A DNA stretch of 64,000 nt, taken from contig JBCAMK010000003.1 in the NCBI GenBank assembly GCA_038503065.1, positions 248,001 to 312,000 on the forward strand, read 5' to 3'. This document shows positions 47,646 to 59,971 of this stretch, piece by piece. The stretch comes from Paragyromitra xinjiangensis. Lineage: Eukaryota; Ascomycota; Pezizomycetes; Pezizales; Discinaceae. The position numbers were made by a program, and so were the translations under genes. Positions within the stretch are counted from its first letter, which is position 1. The number at the start of each line of letters is the position of its first letter. A model generated the notes under the pieces. It made no database searches, was not told the DNA's origin, and was given only the letters and a program-made list of their open reading frames with translations.

Positions 47646-48218
47646 ATGATGAAGTACATCCCAGCTACTCTTCTCCTCTTCTCACCTCTTGCCTTTTTCA
47701 CTGCCGCAGAGTCTATAACTGCCAGTCCTCTTGACCAACGTAATCGGCCTGCTGTCAGCCCTGAAGCCCCACATAACTATACAGTCGGTGTCCGCTCAGG
47801 TGCTAGAAAGCAGCATCTTAGCGATCCAAAGCAGAACCTTGACTACAGCTACGTTCCAGAAAACATTATTTGCTACATCAACGACAACTCCTCACCCTCA
47901 AGAGATGTTTCTAAAGCTATTGATATTCTCAAAGCTGATAGGCTACATGCATTGAGATGTAACTACAACAACTCAGTTGGTGATGGGGAGGATCAGTTCT
48001 GTGCTACTTTGGCGATGTTTGAGTCTGCTACTATTGCAATTTGCACTAACTCAATGAAGAGGATCAACTGCAAGAAGGTTGCTGAGATTTCAGCCGTATT
48101 GAGCTCGAAGTGTGAGGAGGAATATGATGGGGAATTTAGGGTGGGTGGCAAGGCCAAGCTGACTTGGGGATATATCCATATTTTCAACAGCACCCTGGGA
48201 CTCGAGGCTAGCGGATAG
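47646..48218 (+). CDS. Small secreted six-cysteine protein B
   Basis: A single exon encodes 190 residues; the first of two adjacent ATGs is used for the start, and the second (47649) is equally possible. A signal peptide (about residues 1-21) is followed by a basic, possibly processed pro-region of about 50 residues and a six-Cys domain. Cys3-Cys4 and Cys5-Cys6 are each separated by 13 residues (CATLAMFESATIAIC; CKKVAEISAVLSSKC), then RVGGKAKLTWGYIHIF. These spacings and the GGK element match secreted protein A at 40924-41304, with about 25% identity by eye in the domain. Four N-glycosylation sequons are visible. Role unknown. Confidence 0.78.
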   Translation: MMKYIPATLLLFSPLAFFTAAESITASPLDQRNRPAVSPEAPHNYTVGVRSGARKQHLSDPKQNLDYSYVPENIICYINDNSSPSRDVSKAIDILKADRLHALRCNYNNSVGDGEDQFCATLAMFESATIAICTNSMKRINCKKVAEISAVLSSKCEEEYDGEFRVGGKAKLTWGYIHIFNSTLGLEASG

Positions 48219-48749
48219 TTAACGTCTTTGGAGGAGAACCGATTTAGGGGCAAATCAGGCTTGCAGACGTAGGAACATGGAGAAGTATCACAAAATTTCC
48301 TTGTAGCGAATATTATAGTGGAGCTTTGAAGAAATACAACCGATTTCTTGTGCTAGTTTGCCATCGCACGACTAGGGGGCTTCATTTGACCGTAGTTGCC
48401 TCAAACCCACTGGAACGAAAACTATGGAGCTTGAGTCAGCTTCAAGGTAATCGACCCCTTAATGCTCTCTTCTGGGACTTGTTCTGTTCCCTATCTTTGT
48501 CCATCATCCTTTCATTCAGAGTTAGTCGTCCAGAGAAAATTTGATGATAAATACATGTAAGTTAGCCAGAAGATCGAGACTTTGGGTTAGTACTCTTTAG
48601 TGAACGACAGCTGAAATATATTTTACTTTGTATCTTACTGCTGGAGGGCTACAGTGTTGTGATTTTTGGAACTTTTGATTAAGTCAAACTTTATCCTCCC
48701 GCCACTAGTCAAAGATGTTGGATATGATTTACGTAGGGATATTAATCAA
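48219..48749. other. Intergenic region, convergent 3' ends
   Basis: No gene seen between the stop of secreted protein B and the stop of REV1. Confidence 0.5.
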
Positions 48750-51700
48750 TCAATCATTATCTTCATCTACCAAAGTTAACCTACTATTCATATTTGCAAA
48801 CTTCTTGAAATCATAAAAGTCATACCCTGTCTCAAAGTCAATCGGTCCGAGTCCCATCTCAAGGAGTGCACCATTGACAGCCTTGGCAAATTCTTCTACC
48901 ACACTCTTCCACTCTCCCTCCTCGTGCCCAACCATGGTTAGAAAGTACCGGACCACTTCATCTGCTTTTGGTATGTTGTGTTCTACCAGTACTAGCCTTT
49001 TTAGGAACCTTGCAAATTCTTCCGTATCATCTTCGTGGGGTCCGAATTCCGCACACTGCTCATACCAGTCTGATAGTGTGTCTCTAATTTGTTCTATAGT
49101 TCCGACCGCCCTTCCACTACCCAAAGTGTATTGTTTACTCGGCATTGGTAGCCTTACAGCACTGGCTAAGCGTTCACGTTCAGCAGCTTCTTTCAGCTCT
49201 TGCTTACGGACAGCTTCAAGCCTTAGTTCGCGTGTTTTCACGGCCTGGGCTATTTGATGTTGGCGGGACTCCTCGTCGACTGCTTCAAACCATTCTCTAT
49301 CCACCTCTCCCTCGTCGAATAGCCAACTAGATACATCGTTGCCTTTCATGTCGAGAATTCTCTCATGATTGACATTGGCCACAGAGGGACCTGCTTTTGT
49401 TCCTGGCGGACGACCTCGTTTCTTCTTTGGTGGCGAGTCAACTCCGCTTCTTCTAAAAGGTACAGGTTTGATCTTCTTTGGGCTTTGTGGGGGTGTGACT
49501 GATGCATTGTTCGCCCATGGGAGAGGCCTGTTTTTTCGTGGACTTGGAGGGAGAGGTTTTCCCTTGTTGGGGGGCGCAATACCTTGTTCTCTTGCTATTC
49601 GCCTGTTCTCTGCTTCGTGTTCCGCTATGATTTCCGCTCTCATTTCACTCCCTAGCTGGTTCCATATCTCGATATCGTACTGCGAACCAGGAGGTGGCTG
49701 ACTTGAGGGTTGGGGTTGCATGAATTCTTCTACTACTATTCTTTGCTCCTCTTCTTCTTTTTCCTTCATCTTCTGCATGATATAGTTCCTGTGTTGTGTA
49801 GGCAGGTATGGTAATACTTCTGGATCAACCCCCATAGATATATCAATTTGTGTGCCCATTGGAATGTCGGGTAATTGTTCCGGCTCCTGCTGCACCTGCA
49901 TCAGTTGAGCTTTCTCTTTCCGCGCAGCAGCTATCTTCGAGAAGGAATCTAGTAGTGTCGCAACTTTTGGCTTGACGTAAGCTTTTATTGGTGGCCGTTC
50001 TGGTGGTACGTTTTCTTCTCTAATCACCACCTCCGGTTTCTTCCCATTACTTCCTTCACCAGCAGTATTCTTCAAGGGTTCCTTTGCAGGTTCCTTTTTG
50101 AAGTAATCCAACCTCTTTTGACTTGAATCAGACTTTCCAGGTTGGATCCCCTCCAATCTCGCAATAGTTAACCCAAGACCTCTCAGCTCTCCAGGAGAGA
50201 TCCTGCAAGTCCTTAACATGGTCACTGCCTCTTTTCCAATGATATCCTTATTGGAAGTTGCGACACCGAGAGTAATACTTTTATTCAGTGTGTCGCATTT
50301 GCCGCAGCCCAAGTGTTTAGGTGTAATGAATGGTGCATTTGCTGCTCTTTTACTAACTTTAAGCGTCAAGTGTTTGCCTTTGACACCTTCTTGCTTCATT
50401 CTTTTCTCGATTTCCTCCGCAATATCCAACAAGAATTTTTCGGCTTGTTCCTGGTTTTCGAAACGGATACCCCAGTTACTGCCCAAAGATTAGTTACCAG
50501 ATCCTCAACACGGATAAGATGGCATAACTTACACATCTACAGAAACGCTTTTTCTGACAGTCATTTGGCCCACAACCGTATCATCAAGACCTCTGCAGTA
50601 TCCCCATAACTTCTCGCCGGTCTTCTCTCCCAATAGATTCTTCAGCCTTTCCTTGCTGATACCTCTAACATCCCTAACTTTATTTGTACCTAGTTTTTCC
50701 TCAACCTTCTTTGCAATGTTGTATCCAATTCCCGGCAATTCACGGACCTCAACTTCGTTCATAAATTCTAACACTGCAGTACTCTTGATGGAATATTGAC
50801 CGGCTGGTTTTGCTTTCTTCATCGCCAATTTGGCCAGTAGGACATTTCCGCCAATTCCAACTGAGACCTCAAGACCTCCCGTTTTTTCTCTGCAGTTATT
50901 TCTGATCTGAGTTGCGATTACCGAGGCCATGCTCTCCTCTTGCTCAATTTCCAACTCCATATCGCAGCAGAGATTACTAATATCTACCAATGCTTCATCT
51001 ACACTAACAGCCTGGACTCTTTCCGCTCCTGTTGACAATATCTCTTCGTAGAAAGCTTTGCTCGCCGCTTCGTATTTGGTGAACTCATAAGGTAAACAAA
51101 TAATTCCTGGGCACAGCTTCCTCGCTTCCTCCATCCACATCCCGTTCTTGACACCGAACTCTCGGGCTACGTAGTTACAGGATGCTATATCGGAGGAGGT
51201 ACTGTTCTCAGCGTTACCATGAGTTATTGCGACAGGCTTACCAGCTAGGTCAGGACGATCACGCGTAGACACGGCGGCGAAAAAGCAATCGAAGTCAACG
51301 TGAAGGATGTACCGTCGCGGGCGAGATTTATTCGGTTTTATCTGCCCAGTGGATGATTTAGCTTCAGCGAGAGCTTGAAGCTCTGCACGAAGTTTGGCTT
51401 TCCCTATTTAGAGATGTGGTCAATTAGCTGGGAGAGGAAATGCGAGAGTGGGTGAATTACATGTACTTAGCTGGTGCAATCGACTTTCTTCATGAAACTT
51501 TTGCAAAAACCCAGGATTTAGGCATGTTTGTTCCCTAATGCCAGGGTTCGACAGGTATGTCGCCATTTTTTGCTCAGCGGTCATTTGGGAGTGTAAAGTT
51601 GCCTCTGGAGGGGGCACTAGGCTTTCCTCTGGAGGACGAGAAGGTCTTTCTAGGGGCTCTGCGACTTTTGGCAAGTGCTGGGTTATTGGTAGAGCTTCAC

Positions 51701-54232
51701 GTTCTTCAAGAAGCTCGACAGGGGTTAAGAATTCCATTTCAAATGGGTCACCATCATCTACCATGTTTACGTTTTCAAGAGAGTCGTGTTTCTCGGCTTC
51801 CCCTCCTTCGTCTTCCATAGGATCTGGGAGGTTTATGGGGGAAACGATATCCTTCGTCGGTGGTTTTGGGGCTTGCGCTATATCAAGATCTTCCCCAAGT
51901 GTCTCTTCCTTAAAATCACCGGCAAAGTCCACAGGGGTACCGTATATAGATTCGAAGCTGCCATTTGGGATTTGTGGCGAATCTCTTTGATTGCTTTTGG
52001 GCTGGCTCGAATTATTGGCTGCTGGTGCTACTGGGCTCTTCGCTATCGATTCTCCAACCATCTGGGTAAACAGCTTGCCGCTTTCGCTGCCCATAATCTG
52101 CTCCTCCTCAGCTCCCCAACCAAAGTCCTTGTCCTCGTCCATCATATCCTCGGGGGAAAGGCTGTCTCTTATTTCCCTATCGTCGTTGACTGACCACAAT
52201 CCGACTTTTGTGTCCACAGCAAGATTAGTTCTTTTAAAGCGTTGTGAAGGGTTCACCTGAGAGGCGCCGTATGTTTTTTCCGTATTTGTTTTAGCTATCA
52301 GTCGTTCTTCTGTTTTCTTATTTTCTGGTGGTTGTCGTACCACAATTACCGAGGCTGGTGACGAAGATCTGACGATAGGTTCCTCCATCACCACATCTTC
52401 GGCTCTACTATCTTTATCATCCAAGCTCTTCAGCACCTTTTTAGGCACTTCCACAGATACCTTCGCTTTTTTATTCTCTTCCTCGTTCTCAGTTCCACTT
52501 TTTCTTCGTTGCATCCTGCGCCATTCTTTCAGTAGCTTATCAAATTCTCCATCCTTCAGGTCCTGCTTGAGTTGCCGTTCAGGCTCCCACGACGCTTCTT
52601 CAAGCGGATACCCCTTCCATAACACAAGATATTCCGTCCATGCGCGCCGATTCTTTCGTTTTGGGTAGTTGTTCTCGCCGATGAAGGCTTCCACTTCATA
52701 AGCCTCTTGACCGTCAATTATTGTCACTGCTTCTGGCCTAGATGATGGCGCTGACACTAGTGGCCCCAGTTTTGGCGATGTTCTCGTTCTCGACTTCTTA
52801 GATGTTGAGGGTTGTTCGGATACTAAGGGTGCATGGATCTTTTGTATTTCGGCGGCTTTTTGGGCCAGGTGTGGCAGGAAGGTATTTAGTGATAGAGATG
52901 AATGTGTAGATGAGAATATATTGGGTTTAGGTGTTGCTGGATTGGGTTGAGCTGCGCCTTTGGGGAGGATGGGGCTGGAAGGTGGCATAAAGACTAGATT
53001 TACGGGGTCAATGTCTTCATCCTCGTCTTCCTCCCTACTAGGTTCGAGGATGATCCCTTGTTTTTCCTCCTTAGGTGGGCATAGATGAGAATCGATCTGC
53101 GGGAAGGGTGGCTGGGTTTTATCTTGTTCATTGGATTGTCGTCGAGGCTGATCATCCGAATCCTGTGTGAAGCTTGTATTATTTGTAGGCAATTGATATG
53201 ATGGAAATTCGTCATACTCATCGGGATCAAGCTCGTCTGAAGGAGGGATTACGATATCCCTCGGCAGCGAACTCGATCCAGGGCGGGGTTGGTCCACTAC
53301 TTTCTTTATGGACGAGCTAGGTGTGGCTATTGGTTGAGACACATATTGACCTATCTTTGTCGCCTCTTTTGCTCTCGAATTTTCGGGCGTAGTAATTGGC
53401 CAATTCGTTGCCCTACTCGATGGCCCAGTTTCAGAAATCTGTCGTTCTACTACCCTCTTCATGAATGACGACCCTGGTGTAGCAATTGGCCGGTCCACCA
53501 CCTTTTTAATCCCCAGAAAAACACCCGCAGCATTCCCTGGGGAGCCATCCCCACTGGCACTGCTCCTCCGTGAAATAGCAGGAGACGAGAAACTCAGCTT
53601 CCTCTGCGCCGGTGTCTCATCAATAAGTCTAAACTCGTTCCATGGCAGCAGCACTCCTGCCTTAATGCTCTCCGTGATCCACTCAGGTCTTACAACTTTA
53701 TACCTGGAGAACTCAACTCGTTTCTTTAACGTAAGGTTAGAAGCGATTATATGTGTTACTTGTGTTTTCCCCTCCAGATATTGAAAACGGACACCACTGT
53801 GCTTGACAATGAGTTGACCTAATTCGTACGGCGTGGGGTAAGTTTCGCCGTTTATCCAGATTGCGAGGCCACGGAAGAGGGGAGGGTAAGAAGGTGCATG
53901 TTCTGCACGTATGTATGCATCACGGTTCTGAAGCTTGATGCGCTTATTGCGCATATAACTGTCACGAGGGTGATTTAGCCCTTGCCCATAGAAAGTATAA
54001 AATGCACTATCGAGGTGGGTGATTTACTCTCCTACTCCTCCAAATTTAGAAGCTTCATATTCTTCTCCTTCTCCGCCATTAAAACTACCTGTACAGCATC
54101 ACCATTCACAAGTCAGCACTCAGCCTGACGCTAACTGGGTAAACGAGATGCAGGAAGGGGTAGCGCACGAGCTTCGAGTTTCTTCGCCAGCTCTTTGGCC
54201 TTCTGATCAGAGGCCTCGAGCCTCCGAGCCAT
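48750..54232 (-). CDS. REV1: DNA repair polymerase Rev1 with inserted chromodomain and AT-hook
   Basis: Rev1 is the Y-family deoxycytidyl transferase that scaffolds translesion synthesis. Minus-strand exons 54232-54136, 54088-54028, 53958-51467, 51403-50533 and 50478-48750 join in frame to 1749 residues, much longer than yeast Rev1 (985). Order: EEYEASKFGGVGDYMRNKRI and a BRCT domain (about 77-166); a disordered linker with a chromodomain at about 473-532 (YEVEAFIGENNY, EYLVLWKGYPLEEASWEPE); the Rev1 segment ESRLHQL; the catalytic core (HVDFDCFFAAVS about 918, SVDEALVDIS about 1016, SCNYVAREFGVKNGMW); two ubiquitin-binding motifs (VDPEVLPYLP; IWNQLGSEMRAEIIAEHE); an AT-hook (KKKRGRPPG, about 1525); and a C-terminal domain. 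The chromodomain is within the same uninterrupted exon as the BRCT, so it is not a gene-model fusion. Confidence 0.93.
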
Positions 54233-55290
54233 AGCGAACGAGAATCTTCCAGAACTTCCTAGAAATGCAGTGGTGAAGTGTGGACCTGACGAGGACGTTA
54301 GACATGAGAGGATGACGCGACGCGTAAAGTGACCGATTCACTCCGTGTTTGAGGGTTAGGGGCGATGTTGCAACCCGGTTAGCGCTAACACACGTGTTTC
54401 AACGGCGTCGATGTCGACTTTTGATGGCTTGCTGGCCCGAATGGCTCGTGCACTGTAACTTTACGTGGACCTCAAGTAGACGGATTTTGATTTCTAAAAG
54501 AAAACATACTGATTGGAAGAAATAAAATCATTCCATCGCAAGAAATGTGGCCACTCTCATCACCAGAGAACTATTAAATGCCCAGGATGACCATCTCTGG
54601 ACAATACGCTGAACCATGCTACAAATTGCAAATATTACAGGCGCAGTGCTGGTGCTGGGCGCAGGGTCGAGATGTGAAATTCTTGTCAGCCAAGGCTTGG
54701 AGAGCTCTGCGGGAATTTCAAATATTCGTATTCTAAACACCGACATACCCCAAACCCGCCGAAGTGCAACTCGAGTCGGATATCGTGGAAGTAACACCCC
54801 GTTCTAGACAATACGCCGACTAGTTAGGCTTGGTCCCTCTTGTGCCTAAACCTATGACGTCTAGGCTCAGCAAACAACGTGACGAAAATCAAACTTAACC
54901 AGTTAGCGTGACCCCACGGGCTGACGCCGTATACGCGTCATGGTCTCCAGACTGTCGTTGGGTGGTGACTGCGCCTCGATTCTGTTTGGTTCCGGAGTTT
55001 CGCAAATAAAAGTCCGCTTACAAGAGAGCACAGTTGTATCCGTTCCGCGATGCAGTCTACCACAGGACAATGAAAAGGCTGGGCGGATCCGCTTCTTTCT
55101 GCTTTCACACAAAACCAGAAGACCCGCCTACCTTCCTGACCCTTTAACTTGAGCTTTTTCAAGCCTGGGTTTATCGCATAATTTATTACATCCCTCTTTC
55201 ATATCACAGTCTTGCACTCGAACGCAGCTGCTGCTAGTTTGCTTATCATATTATCGCATATCGCTACCTACAAAGGGAAACTATCACAAG
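54233..55290. promoter_or_regulatory. Divergent region between REV1 and the RCR gene
   Basis: About 1.06 kb separates the two divergent start codons. No coding exon is supported; open frames on both strands are short and overlap each other. Promoters of both genes should lie here. Confidence 0.4.
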
Positions 55291-55995
55291 ATGGATGAAG
55301 TCATCAAACGCCTAAGAATAAGAAGAGACTTCAACAACAATGAAGAGTACGACCCCACTTCCCCACACTTATGATAGATGTAAATACTGATCAATTACTC
55401 TCTTGTGCAGTCAATGCTATAGTTATGGCTATGGCTATACCGACTGCTACTCTAGCTGGTATTCGTGGGGCAGATGGGTATTCGTAGCTGCCATCATTGT
55501 CGCCTTCATCCTCCTCTTCATTCTCTGCGCGTAAGTTACTTATCCACTACAGATCACTCCGACTACACCTCCCTATCACACGTACTAACCTTATCCTCCT
55601 TTAGATTCCTAGCCCGTCGTCGTCGCCGTCGTGGCCTCCCACCGTACTATGGCACTGCCTGGATGCCCTTTCGCCCTAATAATCCCAACAACGACCCACA
55701 GCAATTCCAGACTTACCCTCCTCAGCAGTACAACTCTAACGGCCAACCCGAAGGATACTATGCGCCTCCCGTATACACTCCTACTCCCCAAATGACAGGA
55801 ACCCATTTTGCAACAAATTCACCGATGCAGACGGACTCAGCTTACCCACCACCGATACCACCCCATCCAAGCCCCTACTACCAGCCACCAGCGGAAAACC
55901 CTAATCAAACTATACCCCATCATTCCACCGGAGGTTCAGATTACTATATGCCACCACCTGGGCCACCACCAGCGGCACATGTAGGGAAGTACTAA
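55291..55995 (+). CDS. RCR-type single-pass membrane protein
   Basis: Exons 55291-55346, 55411-55530 and 55605-55995 join in frame to 188 residues. A Tyr/Cys-rich lumenal part (CYSYGYGYTDCYSSWYSWGR) is followed by one membrane segment (WVFVAAIIVAFILLFILCAF), then RRRRRRGLPPYYGTAWMP and a Pro/Tyr/Gln-rich cytosolic tail. This is the layout of the fungal RCR (Congo red resistance) family. Members in yeast act in chitin deposition and endosome-vacuole trafficking of plasma membrane proteins. The tail contains PPxY-like Pro-Tyr patterns that could bind Rsp5-type ubiquitin ligases (inference). Introns have GTACGA and GTAAGT donors. Confidence 0.85.
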
Positions 55996-58123
55996 ACGGT
56001 TGGTAACTAAGGGTGGTGTTTTTTTTTTTACCTTTTCCTTTTCATCAATTCGTAGTATGGTAGTATATGATGGGGATTCTTTAGCGCTATTTTCTTATTA
56101 ATTTCATTTGTTTCGGTCTGGTTTGGGAGTCGGTTGGGATTGGTGGTTGTTTCTGTCTTTCCAGGGTATTCCTTTCTTTTGTGTTTCATACGTGTACCAG
56201 TGTGTGTTGCTACAGCAAGTTGAGTCTTTTTAAATTATCGAAAAGACAACCAGACGGTTTGGTAATTAATCACTTTCATGGCAATGGAATTGCGAAATAT
56301 ATATCACAATTTTCCTCCACATTACCTTTAGCATTAGTTAATAGTTCTACAAGCACCAGTTTTTGAATGCTCAGCCGAAAAGGACCCCGTGACACGCCGT
56401 TTAGATACGAAACCTTCATACCACACCCCGGAAAACTAGCTTCTACGTCAAAAAAAAGATTAATGCGCAGCTGTCATATTATTGTTGCTCGACCCGTACA
56501 TCCGAAACTTTAGCCTTACCCCAGCAGGCTTACAACTACGGCACTAGCACCACTACCACTCATATTGCTAGAATATTGGGCTTGGAGTAGAAAAATCAAC
56601 GTTGACGAAGTAGGTAACGTCTAAAGTCCCATCTGGGCAAAAAAATACTTCCCCGGGAAGGCTTGAACTTCCAACCTCTCGATTAACAGTCGAACGCGCT
56701 AACCAATTGCGCCACGGAGAATTATATATCTGCTGGTGATATCTTATTACACGAACTGATATTTCATGATCATTTCGGTCGATCGGGTTTATTGCACTTT
56801 CATACACCCAAATCCTGCCCGGTATATATCGTCACTAGAATGCTTTCGCCCCTAAAACATTCCTCCGTGCAGAGACCATGGCACGCCGGGATCAGTTTTC
56901 TATTGTGTGCTTACGTGAAAGTTATGCAACTTAAACCCGAGGATATGTACGACCAGAATCATGAGGTAGGAACACGAGAATTAATTCACATTTTGCCACA
57001 GAACCTTTTCCGAATATCTCCGTCTAGGCGCCTAATTCCGCTAAAATTTCTCTTACATTGTTCAAGCTCTCTCCGAACTATTCTTGTATGGGAGATGCAT
57101 CCATCCAGATTTTTGAGCCACGGCCAATGATGGCATGGCCAACACCCACTGCCGAAAAGGAAGTTTCTGCTTAGGCCGAGCCATATCTCCGCCCGACGCT
57201 GCAGCGAAGCGGTTGTCAATACTTAATCTCACCCGACGTACCGAGATAGTAAATCAAGTGCTAAACATGTATTTTAATTGCTCTATCATAATGTCAAAAA
57301 CCGTTCCTTCCTAGGCTTAAGGTATTAGTCACAGCTGTCAATATACGGGGTGGGGTATGCTTTTGTTAACTCTCGTTTACCGTGTATGCGCGCATGCGGG
57401 CCGTACCGTCTGTGTGACATCCTACCCGCACTGCAACAAAAAAACTGCCTGCCTGACAATCTAACTAGGAGCGACCATAGGAAATAAATAAAGAGGAGAG
57501 AAGATATAGAACCTATTACTATCGCTAATTACTCTAACAAAAACTCCAAGACCCAGGAGCCAGGTGAGATTGCGTGCCAATCAAGGCAAAAGGGAAACTC
57601 ACTTAGGCTACCCATCATCCGCCTGAAATTTCTGATGGTTGAAGAATACGCTACTGGCTTAGATAGTGAGTAGTAGCTGGCCTAGTGGCAACAGATGTCG
57701 GTAGATTCTTCTCCATTCCCGCCTTCCTGCAGACTCCTGGAGTACAAATCTCAGCGTTTTTTTAGGCAATCTACTTCAGGATAAGGCATAATTCCAGGCA
57801 ACTTACTTCCCCTCACAACGGCCCCTTGGCCCAAATTTCAGGCCCGAGGATAATGCAATAGAAAAAGGAAATCGCGCGATTAAAAATTTAGATTCTTTTT
57901 ATACCCTGCTCTTCCTTCCTTCCTTTTCTCCTAGGTTACAACGGCCCTCGAGCCTGATTGTGACTTATCAAGACCGATTCTAAAGTACCTGAAATATTGT
58001 AGGCTTATAAGCGCAATATCCCCACCTGAAATCAAAGAATTCACTCTGGAGTTCTAGGCCTTCCATCCTCAAGTCCTAGAGAACAATCTGGCTCCTTACT
58101 ACACATTCTTCTCCCAAGCTATC
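55996..58123. other. Intergenic region with tRNA-Asn
   Basis: Apart from tRNA-Asn at 56648-56721 I see no gene. Open frames at 56792-57130 and elsewhere have no features. Confidence 0.45.
56648..56721 (-). tRNA. tRNA-Asn(GUU)
   Basis: Read on the minus strand all arms close: acceptor TTCTCCG/CGGGGAA, D stem GCGC/GCGC with AATTGGTTA in the loop, anticodon stem TTCGA/TCGAG with loop CTGTTAA giving anticodon GTT, and T stem GGAAG/CTTCC with loop TTCAAGC. The discriminator base is G. No intron. It looks functional, 74 nt without CCA. Confidence 0.95.
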
Positions 58124-59971
58124 ATGCAAATACGCAAGCGCAGACCTCGAAAAGAGCCTGAGGCAACATCCGATGATACATATCACCTCGAGGTTTCCCC
58201 GGCTACTGGCCAATACCAAGATCCGGAGGAATACGAAGGAAAGATAAACAGCTTCTTGGAGAGCTTGTTTGCCCTCAGTGGCCCTCATGGAGGCTGTGGG
58301 GGAGCTCCACTAAAGTACAGCAGCCACCAGGTCTTGGGGAATGCGAAAAAGCCTATTGTTCAGGTCAGTATTTTTCTTAGATGACAAACTCGTCAGCCAC
58401 CATTAGGTGGTGAGTCTTGCTTATCAGGGTCTTATAGATCAAACTTCAACTTTCCGAAGCCGCCAAGGCCACGAAAGTAACGCTCGATGAAGCTGCGAGA
58501 GAGTTCTGCGATCATATGTTTGATCCAAAGTCATACAGCCTTTTCGAAAGTCTGACTTCAAAATCAATCCTCGGGTTTTCTGCAATATCCGGTGCTTTCA
58601 AGAAACATTGGACGAGAACGTTCTTAAGGGACAGCCTAAGTCATGGCACTCAGTTGTTAGATATAGTCAAAAGACAAATGACGGGATATAACGATATACC
58701 TGACTGGTTCGTAAACCCCGAACTTTGCCTGTCTAATAGTACAGCGTTTCATACCATTTGTAACTGGGCTATCTGACGAGATATAAATTACAGGGTTAAA
58801 TTCCTCAGCTTTTCGGCGGCTTCGGGATTAAGTGTCAATAGGATCCTCAACCCAGATAGGGGGAGTGGAACTCTTGAACCTCTTGCTTGTATAGCACTTG
58901 AGATTTTTAACAGATACACCGTAAGTAGAATTAATCGAATACCTCTTATGAGCGAGCAAGATAATAACCATATACAGGTTTCAAAATCCCAACGCTCAGC
59001 AGAGGAGCAGATATCCGAATGGAAGAGCTCTCATTCAGGCTTCAATAAACGTATGGACAAAGTGTATAGTTTGATGCTGGACATGATTGGTAAGTTCTGC
59101 CTCTCCATACCTAAGTTTACCATTGAAACATCTAAAGAGTCTAGCTAACCAACGAACTGAGCAAAGAGCCTGGATCCCTAACTCTCTGGGATAGTCAAGA
59201 CCGACCTTTTGAACCGCACGAAGAACTCTGCGATGCTTTATACGAGGCAACACTATCAGCAGCACACACCTTCACCGCGAATCAGGAGTTATGGAACATC
59301 TTCAGAGGAGTACGAGATAGCTCAGGGGTAGCCATATCTGGCTCTGTAGTTCAAGCTAGTGGCTCACTTGTTGGAATTGCTTCCAACATCCCCAAAACGC
59401 AACATAACCTGTTGAGCGGGACGGTTTCCTCGGGTAGCTGGTGGACCGTAGGCCTTTATGCTATACAGTTTGCGGCTACTGCCTACGAGTGCTATAATAA
59501 CGCTTCCACGATACAAACATCTCGCACAAATATGAACATAGTCGATACTAAGATGGAGCAACACAGAAAGGGTGAGTCTAACATGATCTTCTCACTATTT
59601 CAGAGACATTAGTCCCTCAAATCGAAACGCACTTACTAATGTATAATTACCTAGCCAAAATCGACATTGCAGAGGCGTGGAAGCTAGCTAGTGACATACG
59701 ATCCATCCTTGGATGGATCTGCTACGTGGACAACGGTGGGCCAGACGAAGTTCAATTTGTGGATAATGACGCACGACGCGCCTGGGCCCAATTCATAATG
59801 CGCGCGAAGAGAAACAGTGGGGGTGCCGAATGGGAGTACTTTACCCCAGATGGGGTGCTGATATATCTAGGAGAACAAAGCACAAGGGTGAGATCGCTCC
59901 AGTGGGTATCGAGTATAGATTATCCCTCATTTGAAGATGCCTCCGCCTTAGAGAGTGACACTATGTGGTAA
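58124..59971 (+). CDS. Unrecognised multi-exon protein, two unusual splice junctions
   Basis: Coding-looking segments are 58124-58363, 58438 to about 58712, about 58776-58920, 58978 to about 59061, 59145-59571 and 59608-59971. Visible pieces include an N-terminal IRKRRPRK, SFLESLFALSGPHGGCGG, IKLQLSEAAKATKV, SGLSVNRILNPDRG, ELCDALYEATLSAAHTF and IAEAWKLASDIRSILGW. A hydrophobic stretch (WWTVGLYAIQFAATAYECYN) might be a membrane segment. I do not recognise the family. Two joins keep the frame only with weak donors: GTCTAA before the third segment, and GTGTAT instead of a good GTAAGT at 59090 before the fifth. Either these are used, or the gene is decaying. Confidence 0.5.

Noticed and set aside
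49346..54234. Plus-strand open frames opposite REV1
   Set aside because: These are antisense shadows of the REV1 exons.
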